From positions 38,880-52,940 of the forward strand of contig DBVV01000046.1 in assembly GCA_002308795.1 (NCBI GenBank): a stretch of DNA of 14,061 bases. Direction: 5' to 3'. The DNA comes from Mageeibacillus sp. UBA1255 (lineage in GTDB: Bacteria > Bacillota > Clostridia > UBA1212 > UBA1255). The notes beneath the pieces are model-generated. The model did not search any database. It was not told the origin of the DNA and saw only the letters and a list, made by a program, of their open reading frames with translations. How positions within the stretch are numbered: the first letter of the stretch is position 1; every line of letters starts with the position of its first letter. Below, one piece after another: positions 3,950 to 10,488 of the stretch. Position numbers and translations under genes: made by a program.

Positions 3950-6034
3950 ATGTTCAGAACATTCACAACACAGTTAGCCGGGAGAACGCTCACGCTCGAA
4001 TTCGGAAAGGTCGCGCAGCTGGCCAACGGCTCATGCCTTGTAAGATACGGAGACACCGTCGTATTGTCCACCGCCACCGCCTCCAAAGAGCCCAAAGAAG
4101 GGATCGACTTCTTCCCCCTCAGCGTTGACTACGAGGAAAAACTTTATTCCGTAGGAAAGATCCCCGGCGGATTCATCAAAAGAGAAGGCAAACCCTCAGA
4201 AAAAGCAATATTAACTTCACGCGTTATTGACCGCCCGATACGCCCGCTGTTCCCGAAAGATCTGCGCAACGACGTCGTGGTGATCAACACCGTTATGTCT
4301 GTTGACCAGGACAATTCCCCTGAGATCGCGGCAATGATCGGTACCTCTGCTGCTCTTGCGGTTTCGGATATTCCGTGGGGCGGACCGATCGGCGGAATTG
4401 TGCTCGGACTTGTTGACGACCAGGTCGTTATAAACCCGAACGCGGCGCAGAGAGAGCGCAGCAAAATGTACGTCACCCTCGCCGGTACGAAGGAAAAGAT
4501 CTGCATGATCGAAGCCGGTGCTCAGGAAGTTCCCGATGACGTCATGCTGAGCGCTATTATCAAAGGCCACGGCACCATCAAAAAGATCTGCGAATTCATT
4601 GAAGGCATCCGCGCTGAGATCGGAAAAGAAAAGTTTTCGTATACTTCCGCGGAAGTACCTCACGATATCTACGAAGACGTAAAAGCTGCTGTTTTCGATG
4701 AACTGAAAGAGGCTGTTTACACTCCGGATAAGCCGGAGCGCGACGCTAAGATCGATGCTCTTACAAAGAAAACTGCCGCTCTGCTTGCGGAAAAGTATCC
4801 TGACGGAAAGGCGAAGATCGGCGAGGCTATCTACAAGCTCGAAAAAGGAATCGTCAGGGAAGGGATCTTAAAAGACCACAAACGTGTTGACGGCCGCGGT
4901 CTGTACGATATCCGCCCGCTCAGCGCAGAAGTCGGGATCCTGCCCAGAACCCACGGCTCGGGTCTGTTCAAACGCGGACTTACTCAGGTATTGACCATCG
5001 CCACCCTCGGACCTATGTCCGACATCCAGAAGATGGACGGGATCGACCTCGAAGATTCCAAGAGATATATGCATCACTACAACTTCCCTGCGTACAGCGT
5101 GGGTGAGGCTAAGACTTCCAGAGGCCCCGGCCGCCGCGAGATCGGTCACGGCGCACTCGCTGAAAGAGCTCTCGAGCCCGTCATTCCGTCGGAGGAAGAA
5201 TTCCCGTACGCCATCCGCCTCGTTTCCGAAGTCCTGATGTCCAACGGCTCTACTTCTCAGGGCAGCGTCTGCGGCTCCACGCTCGCACTTATGGACGCCG
5301 GCGTGCCGATCAAACGCCCCGTAACCGGTATTTCCGCAGGCCTCGTAACGAATCCCGACGACGAGAACGATTTCGTCACATTTATGGATATACAGGGTAT
5401 CGAAGACTTCTTCGGCGACATGGACTTCAAGGTAGCAGGTACCGAAAAGGGTATCACCGCGATCCAGGTAGATATCAAGGTCCAGGGACTTTCTTACGAG
5501 ATCATCCGCCAGGCATTCGAGCTTACGCATAAAGGCCGCGAGCGCATCCTTAACGAGGTCATTCTTCCTTGCATCTCCGAGCCTCGCGATCACCTCTCCA
5601 AGTACGCTCCCAAGATGTACCAGATGAAGATCGATCCGGATAAGATCCGCGACGTCATCGGTTCCGGCGGTAAGGTGATCAACCGCATCATCGAGGAGAC
5701 AGGCGTGAAGATCGACATCAACGACGACGGTACGATCTACGTTGCAGCTGTCGAAGAAGAAGCGGCTAATAAGGCTATGGATATCATCAAGGGTATCACG
5801 GGCGATATCGAGATCGGTTCGATCTTCGAGGGCAAGGTCACCAAGACGATGGCTTTCGGCGCGTTTGTCGAATATCTGCCGGGCAAGGAAGGTATGGTCC
5901 ACATCTCCCGCCTTGCAAAGCATCGCGTTGAGCGCACCGAGGACGTTGTCAACGTCGGTGATATCGTTAAGATCAAGTATATCGGCCTGGACAAGCAGGG
6001 CCGCATGGATTTCTCTATCAAGGACGTGGAGTGA
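3950..6034 (+). CDS. pnp: Polyribonucleotide nucleotidyltransferase (PNPase)
   Basis: A 694-residue phosphorolytic 3'-5' exoribonuclease that also adds tails; it acts as a trimer in the cytosol. Domain order is complete: a first RNase PH-like core (about 12-140) with IPGGFIKREGKPSEKAILTS, a helical linker, a second catalytic core (about 320-530) with GSGLFKRGLTQ, HHYNFPAYSVGE and GDMDFKVAGT (D490 and D492 align with the metal and phosphate-site Asp residues), a KH domain with IGSGGK (K575), and a C-terminal S1 domain (about 621-694). The RG-x-TQ motif has Leu at the variable position, where E. coli has Glu. Length is normal. ATG 3950 has GGAAAGGA 7 bases upstream. It follows rpsO by 161 bases holding three RNA hairpins and is probably transcribed mainly from the rpsO promoter. 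A strong terminator follows. Confidence 0.98.
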   Translation: MFRTFTTQLAGRTLTLEFGKVAQLANGSCLVRYGDTVVLSTATASKEPKEGIDFFPLSVDYEEKLYSVGKIPGGFIKREGKPSEKAILTSRVIDRPIRPLFPKDLRNDVVVINTVMSVDQDNSPEIAAMIGTSAALAVSDIPWGGPIGGIVLGLVDDQVVINPNAAQRERSKMYVTLAGTKEKICMIEAGAQEVPDDVMLSAIIKGHGTIKKICEFIEGIRAEIGKEKFSYTSAEVPHDIYEDVKAAVFDELKEAVYTPDKPERDAKIDALTKKTAALLAEKYPDGKAKIGEAIYKLEKGIVREGILKDHKRVDGRGLYDIRPLSAEVGILPRTHGSGLFKRGLTQVLTIATLGPMSDIQKMDGIDLEDSKRYMHHYNFPAYSVGEAKTSRGPGRREIGHGALAERALEPVIPSEEEFPYAIRLVSEVLMSNGSTSQGSVCGSTLALMDAGVPIKRPVTGISAGLVTNPDDENDFVTFMDIQGIEDFFGDMDFKVAGTEKGITAIQVDIKVQGLSYEIIRQAFELTHKGRERILNEVILPCISEPRDHLSKYAPKMYQMKIDPDKIRDVIGSGGKVINRIIEETGVKIDINDDGTIYVAAVEEEAANKAMDIIKGITGDIEIGSIFEGKVTKTMAFGAFVEYLPGKEGMVHISRLAKHRVERTEDVVNVGDIVKIKYIGLDKQGRMDFSIKDVE

Positions 6035-6068
6035 TCTGATACGGTCTGCTAATTGACAAAACGATTTT

Positions 6069-6103
6069 ATCGGTCGGGGGTTGCTCCGGCCGATTTTGTT
6101 TTG
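6069..6103 (+). terminator. Intrinsic terminator of rpsO-pnp
   Basis: An 11-bp stem (6069-6079 with 6084-6094, two G-U wobbles) with a GTTG loop, followed by TTTGTTTTG. It lies 34 bases after the pnp stop. Confidence 0.88.
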
Positions 6104-6185
6104 CAGTCTGGAATAAGAAACCGGGTCTTTCGCAGCAGGGGCGTAAGGCCGTGAGCGTGAGAGGTTTTAATACGAGGTTTTAATG

Positions 6186-6216
6186 CAAAGAAAAAAGCCG
6201 GTATAAAACCGGCTTT
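6186..6216 (-). terminator. Intrinsic terminator of tRNA-Pro
   Basis: On the minus strand AAAGCCGGT, loop TTTAT, ACCGGCTTT, then a run of six T followed by CTTTG. The 9-bp perfect stem begins 5 bases after the tRNA discriminator base. Stem arms are 6208-6216 and 6194-6202. Confidence 0.9.
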
Positions 6217-6221
6217 CCGAG

Positions 6222-6295
6222 TCGGGATGACAAGATTTGAACTTGCGGCCTCTGCGTCCCGAACGCAGCGCTCTACCAAACTGAGCCACATCCCG
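6222..6295 (-). tRNA. tRNA-Pro (anticodon CGG)
   Basis: The minus strand folds into a full cloverleaf. The acceptor CGGGATG (6295-6289) pairs with CATCCCG (6229-6223), with discriminator A at 6222. The D arm is GGCTCAGTTTGGTAGAGC. The anticodon stem CTGCG/CGCAG holds the loop TTCGGGA, with anticodon CGG at 6261-6259 reading CCG. The T arm is GCAAG-TTCAAAT-CTTGT. The C1-G72 acceptor pair and G35-G36 of the anticodon are tRNA-Pro identity features. CCA is not encoded, since CTC follows the discriminator, so it must be added by nucleotidyltransferase. It is a single tRNA with its own promoter and terminator, opposite in strand to the surrounding genes. Confidence 0.96.
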
Positions 6296-6306
6296 TACGG
6301 TGCGCA

Positions 6307-6336
6307 ATGATACCATAATGCATGTGTCAATGTCAA
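6307..6336 (-). promoter_or_regulatory. Promoter of tRNA-Pro
   Basis: Read on the minus strand: -35 TTGACA (6336-6331), 18-base spacer, -10 TATCAT (6312-6307). The mature tRNA 5' end at 6295 is 11 bases downstream of the -10 box, so the 5' leader is very short. Confidence 0.8.
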
Positions 6337-6367
6337 GAACTTTATTTTGCGGGCTAACAACTTTCAC

Positions 6368-6396
6368 TTGCGCCCGGGCGGCAAATAATGTATCAT
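6368..6396 (+). promoter_or_regulatory. Candidate promoter of the surface-protein gene
   Basis: -10 TATCAT (6391-6396), 17-base spacer, and a poor -35 TTGCGC (6368-6373). A perfect 10-bp palindrome CGCCCGGGCG (6371-6380) overlaps the -35 end and spacer and could be a regulator site. TATCATTG at 6391-6398 mirrors the same 8 bases at the tRNA-Pro -10 (inverted at 6305-6312). The ribosome site is GAGGAA at 6421-6426. Confidence 0.45.
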
Positions 6397-6430
6397 TGAC
6401 AGCGCGGAGACAGATCCGAAGAGGAACGAA

Positions 6431-9223
6431 ATGAGACACACCGAAAACACTTATAAAAGAATAAGGAAAAGGACGGGCACGGCGATCATCGCAGTTATAT
6501 ACGCGGCGATGATGGTGATAACTGCATTGACCGCAGGGGGTACACACGTATTTGCGGCATCGGACGGATACACCGCGAAACTTTCTGAAGATTTTGAAAA
6601 AAGCACTGTTACAGGCGCATACGCAAATTCTACGGATAATACCCGGATCAGTTATTTCGGCTCTGAGAGCATCATTATGGTCGAAGACAGCGCCGGATCG
6701 ATCACCGGAAGCAGATCTCTAAGACTGTATAACTGCGATATGCGCTGGGATGATCTCGACATCGAAGACCTCTCGTTCCACGTAGGATTCTCCATAAAAG
6801 TCGGAAGAAATTTCAAAAACGAAATGAAATTCATGATCTCGACTCATGACAGGACCACTTCGATCGAATCGGACGGAGGAACGCTGCTGTATATAAGGAA
6901 CGCTCAGAACGGAAACACGTATCTGTACGGTTCGGATAATACAAACCTTTATGAACTTAAAAAGGACACCGTCTACAGGATCAGCGTCGAGATCACAAGA
7001 GGAAAGAGCGAATGCCGTCTTAGCGTAAACGGAGAAGACACCGGTCTTTCATTCAAATTCAGGAGCGCGGTATACGGCATTAACGGGATGCGCATATACG
7101 TTCCTTACGTCGTAAGATACGTCGATCAGCCGGAAAACACAGCCGGGACGGAGCCTTTAAGCACACCGGAAAATTCGAACGGAACAGGTGCATTGACGCC
7201 CGCAAACACGTACGGACCGGCAAATGTCGGAACGGAAAACGATCCCGGCCCCACGGAAATGACCGGCCCGGAACCGACCGGGATCCCGGGTGAATCGCAG
7301 ACAGATGAAACCGGCGCGCCCGGTACCGGCGATATCCCCGTCGGGCCCACTAAAGAACCGGAAGAAGAAAAACCCTCGAACGATAATACTCTTCTTATCG
7401 ATAATATTTTCGTAAGCACGAAAGGACGCGAATATCCTCAGCCTTATTCGATACAAGTGCCCGGGAAACTGCCCGATCTGAACCTGGAAGATCATACGCC
7501 GGTCTCGAGAGTAAGAGTGTACGTAAATACAAAAGAGATCGATATGTCCAAGACGTACGTAACGGATAATACGGTGTATATTTCCGCCGAACAGTTCCTT
7601 AAAGGCATTTCGATGGAATACACGTACGATAAAAACGAACGGATATTGTCGATCACGAATAATAAACTCACCGTCACCGCGAGAGTTCCGGGAAATGACA
7701 TTACGGTAAACGGAAACACCGTAAAGCTTGCCTACCCGGTCAGAACGATCGACGACGTTATCATGATATCGCCTAATTTTATAAACGAAGTATTCAACTG
7801 CAAGGTCTGGTGGGACCGGGAGTCGAAGACGCTGGCCGTTACGACGGGTTCTCAGAAAAACGACGATATACTGAGACTTGTAGGGAATAAGTTTTATATG
7901 AACGGCGAACCTTATTACGAGATAAGTTTCAATAAATACGATCTTTTCTATCAGATCTGGGCTTCATATTCCAACGACAGCGCGTATCCGACGGACGAAT
8001 ACAGGGAAGCGGCTGCAGAAGCTGCGCTGAAACAGCTTCATGATAACGGCTTTAGATCGATAAGAGTATTCTGCTCCGCGGAAGTGCCTGATCTTATGTA
8101 CGACGCCGTAGTAAAAGGAAAATACTACGAAGCGATGGACAAGATGTTTGACCTCTGCGACAGGTATGACATCAAGGTCGTTGTCAGCCTTGGCCTGATC
8201 TCGGACAATTTCGTGGCTAAGCAGAAGATCGCCGGATACGGTCTCGTAAACAAATCCGAAAATAAGCTTGACCTCGTCGCTGTGGAAAACTCAGAGTCGC
8301 GCGGACTGCTGGCACAATACATCCGCGAGTTCGTTGACCGCTACAGGAGCAGAAAAACGGTGCTGATGTACGAGATCGTGGACGAGGGAAATATGCTTGC
8401 GGACGTGGGTAATTCGACCAGAAACGTTACTTTTTCTCTCGGTCAGCTCGCGGATTTCTATAAATTCTGCGGGGATACGATAAGATCCGTGGATAATCAG
8501 CGCATCATCACCGGAGGCGATTCCGTTCTGAGAAACGCGCAGTACAATCTTTTTGCGGGTACGATGGCGGGACGCCTTACGGACGACTGGACGACTGACG
8601 AAACGGAAGAACGCCTGTATGCGCTTTCTCTGCTGAATTACGGGACGGACGTCATCAGCGCACACACATTCGGACTCGGAGATATGGATTCCGGAGTGTA
8701 TTACGATTCGGACGGAGACAGAGAATACTACGGATTCGGGTTCCTGATGGCTGAAGCAGAGAAGATCGGGAAACCGTTCTACAACGGTGAGACGCAGATA
8801 GTGAAAAAGCTTGAAGGCTCTGAATACGCAAAAGCCGCAGGAAAATATCTGGACGGAGTGATCGAAGCGGGAGTACAGATCTCACACTGGTGGACGTTCA
8901 GATCGGACAGGAAGGGATCGGATGAAAGTATCGGATCCAGGAATGATTCCGGAGAGATATTCGAGACCATAAAAGAAGCAAACAGAAAGTTAAAAGAAAA
9001 ATACGTTGTCAACGGCGTGGGGCAGGAGAATACTTTCCTTGCCGGCTGGAAGACGGACGACGAGATCATTGACCCGGAGAAGATCATAAGCGGCGTGCAG
9101 CCATCGAGAGAGACGAGCAATATTGACGCCATCAAATGGTCGCTGGTAATCGCCGCTTCGCTTACTGTGGTCTGCACAGGCATCGTGATCCTGTTCAGGC
9201 GCAGGATGAAACGCGGCACGTGA
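6431..9223 (+). CDS. Envelope-anchored multidomain GH-A (GH5-like) glycoside hydrolase-like protein
   Basis: 930 residues, not assigned to a named enzyme. Visible parts: basic N-terminus with a hydrophobic signal segment (about 16-42, ending VFAAS); a beta-rich concanavalin/LamG-like region (about 43-230, beginning KLSEDFE) whose last strand LLIDNIFVS (321-329) comes after a Thr/Pro/Gly/Glu-rich stretch (233-317); a CuAO_N-like repeat domain (about 358-473, VNTKEI and ITVNGNTVKLAYPVR); a TIM-barrel region (about 480-855); and a C-terminal membrane helix (about 903-922) with a cytosolic RRRMKR tail. The barrel has clan GH-A marks: R545 in FRSIRVF, E652 in YEIVDEGN at the acid/base site, H745 and F747 in SAHTFG, E787 in NGETQ at the nucleophile site, and HWWTF (819-823). 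The usual Asn before the acid/base Glu is D651. It probably acts on a polysaccharide outside the cell. Substrate is unknown and loss of activity is possible. It is flanked by housekeeping genes. Confidence 0.75.
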   Translation: MRHTENTYKRIRKRTGTAIIAVIYAAMMVITALTAGGTHVFAASDGYTAKLSEDFEKSTVTGAYANSTDNTRISYFGSESIIMVEDSAGSITGSRSLRLYNCDMRWDDLDIEDLSFHVGFSIKVGRNFKNEMKFMISTHDRTTSIESDGGTLLYIRNAQNGNTYLYGSDNTNLYELKKDTVYRISVEITRGKSECRLSVNGEDTGLSFKFRSAVYGINGMRIYVPYVVRYVDQPENTAGTEPLSTPENSNGTGALTPANTYGPANVGTENDPGPTEMTGPEPTGIPGESQTDETGAPGTGDIPVGPTKEPEEEKPSNDNTLLIDNIFVSTKGREYPQPYSIQVPGKLPDLNLEDHTPVSRVRVYVNTKEIDMSKTYVTDNTVYISAEQFLKGISMEYTYDKNERILSITNNKLTVTARVPGNDITVNGNTVKLAYPVRTIDDVIMISPNFINEVFNCKVWWDRESKTLAVTTGSQKNDDILRLVGNKFYMNGEPYYEISFNKYDLFYQIWASYSNDSAYPTDEYREAAAEAALKQLHDNGFRSIRVFCSAEVPDLMYDAVVKGKYYEAMDKMFDLCDRYDIKVVVSLGLISDNFVAKQKIAGYGLVNKSENKLDLVAVENSESRGLLAQYIREFVDRYRSRKTVLMYEIVDEGNMLADVGNSTRNVTFSLGQLADFYKFCGDTIRSVDNQRIITGGDSVLRNAQYNLFAGTMAGRLTDDWTTDETEERLYALSLLNYGTDVISAHTFGLGDMDSGVYYDSDGDREYYGFGFLMAEAEKIGKPFYNGETQIVKKLEGSEYAKAAGKYLDGVIEAGVQISHWWTFRSDRKGSDESIGSRNDSGEIFETIKEANRKLKEKYVVNGVGQENTFLAGWKTDDEIIDPEKIISGVQPSRETSNIDAIKWSLVIAASLTVVCTGIVILFRRRMKRGT

Positions 9224-9279
9224 TTGCGTAAGAGTGTAAGTGTCAGGCAATACTGATCATATTTTGAACGGATAATTAT

Positions 9280-9684
9280 ATGAAAGAAGAACAGGCATTT
9301 TTAACCAAACCGCTCGTGCTGGCATATATCGGCGACGCAGTTTTTGAATCGTACGTAAGGCACAGACTCGTAAATGAAAAATACAGGGACGCGCATGACC
9401 TTCACGTAAGGTCGATCAAGTTCGTCAGCGCAGCGGCGCAGTCAGGGATCTTAAAGAAACTTGAGCAGGAACTGACGGACAGGGAAAAGGATGTTGTCCG
9501 CTTCGGGAGGAACGCGCATTCCAATACCGTTCCTAAGAACGCAGATATAACTGACTACCATGCTGCCACTGGGTTCGAAGCGCTGGTCGGATATCTCGAC
9601 CTGTCCGGACAGACGGAGAGGCTCGAGGAGCTGTTGAACAGGTCGTTTGAATTTGTTTACGCGGGAGATCGTAGCGATGGATGA
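9280..9684 (+). CDS. mrnC: Mini-ribonuclease III
   Basis: A 134-residue RNase III catalytic domain without the double-stranded RNA-binding domain, the Mini-III form that in Bacillus subtilis trims both ends of pre-23S rRNA. YIGDAVFESYVR (16-27) carries the catalytic D19 and E23. RNAHSNTVPKNADITDYHAATGFEALVGYL spans about residues 77-106 and holds the family's R-N, PK-AD and ATGFEAL motifs with metal ligand E100. Length is typical. ATG 9280 is 56 bases after the surface-protein stop. The Shine-Dalgarno sequence is poor (GAACGGA at 9266-9272) and no clear terminator or promoter is seen in the gap. The last 8 bases overlap the start of rlmB. In Bacillus the same mrnC-rlmB pair follows cysS, which is absent here. 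Confidence 0.94.
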   Translation: MKEEQAFLTKPLVLAYIGDAVFESYVRHRLVNEKYRDAHDLHVRSIKFVSAAAQSGILKKLEQELTDREKDVVRFGRNAHSNTVPKNADITDYHAATGFEALVGYLDLSGQTERLEELLNRSFEFVYAGDRSDG

Positions 9685-10471
9685 TAAAGAGAAAAACAGC
9701 CAGGCTGAAGGCGAGATAATATACGGCCGCAACGCGGTCACAGAGGCCCTTAAATCGAATATGAGCATAAACAAGGTCGTCGTATGTCCTGAGGACGAAA
9801 ACGGCCGTCTGAAGGCGATAGAGGCCCTCTGCAGGGAAAAGAAGATCGTTGTCCAGTACAGGACGCGAAAAGAGATCGACAGCATGATCCTGAAGCTGAC
9901 CGGTGAGAGAAACGTGAACCACCAGGGAGCCGCGGCGTTTATTGCCAGCGTCGATTACGTTACTCCGGAAGAGATCATTGCCGCTGCAAGGGAGAAGGGC
10001 GAAGATCCGTTCGTGCTTATCCTCGACGGCATACAGGACCCGCATAACCTCGGTGCGATTATCCGCACGGCAGATGCCGTAGGAGCTCACGGGGTGATAA
10101 TCCCGAAGAGACGCTCCTGCGCCGTTACTGGAGCAGTAGCGAAAACGTCTGCCGGAGCTTTAGCACACGTTCCGGTCGCGCGCGTATCTAACATCGTACA
10201 GACCATCGATTATTTAAAAGGCGAAGGGCTCTGGGTCGGAGGCACCGATCTTACAGGCGAGACGGAATTCTTCAACGCGGATCTGACGGGACCTGTCGCG
10301 CTCGTTATCGGAAGCGAAGGATACGGTATGGGCGAGCTTACGCGTAAGAACTGCGATTTCGTGCTTACGATCCCAATGAAAGGGCAGGTCACTTCGCTAA
10401 ACGCATCGGTAGCCGCCGGAGTCGTTATGTATGAGATATTCAGGCAGCGCACCCTGAAAAGACAGCAATGA
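9677..10471 (+). CDS. rlmB: 23S rRNA (guanosine-2'-O-)-methyltransferase RlmB-type, SpoU family
   Basis: 264 residues. It is a SPOUT trefoil-knot methyltransferase using S-adenosylmethionine, and the RlmB group modifies G2251 in the 23S peptidyl-transferase loop. The N-terminal substrate-binding domain begins EIIYGRNAVTEALKS. The three SpoU motifs are visible: LDGIQDPHNLGAIIRTADA (motif 1, with the catalytic Arg in IIRTADA), ALVIGSEGYGMGELT (motif 2) and IPMKGQVTSLNASVAAGVVMYE (motif 3, split here by eye into IPMKGQVTSLN and SVAAGVVMYE). ATG 9677 is chosen over an in-frame TTG at 9647 because GGGAG at 9663-9667 is well placed and the TTG would lengthen the overlap with mrnC. The 8-base overlap suggests translational coupling. 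TrmH-type enzymes of the same family act on tRNA, but the mrnC context and the EIIYGRNAV opening favour RlmB. Confidence 0.9.
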   Translation: MDDKEKNSQAEGEIIYGRNAVTEALKSNMSINKVVVCPEDENGRLKAIEALCREKKIVVQYRTRKEIDSMILKLTGERNVNHQGAAAFIASVDYVTPEEIIAAAREKGEDPFVLILDGIQDPHNLGAIIRTADAVGAHGVIIPKRRSCAVTGAVAKTSAGALAHVPVARVSNIVQTIDYLKGEGLWVGGTDLTGETEFFNADLTGPVALVIGSEGYGMGELTRKNCDFVLTIPMKGQVTSLNASVAAGVVMYEIFRQRTLKRQQ

Positions 10472-10488
10472 TTATAAAAGAGGGATAC

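Noticed and set aside
3792..3977. 61-residue plus-strand frame between rpsO and pnp
   Set aside because: It overlaps the hairpins and the pnp start, has no Shine-Dalgarno sequence, and its sequence is better explained as structured leader RNA.
4868..5923. 351-residue open frame on the minus strand opposite pnp
   Set aside because: A shadow produced by codon bias of the conserved PNPase gene. The translation is His/Asp/Val-rich with no recognisable domain.
10468..10488. Upstream ATG as the start of pcrA
   Set aside because: It would overlap the rlmB stop and has no ribosome site of its own; the ATG at 10489 follows AGAGGG at good spacing.
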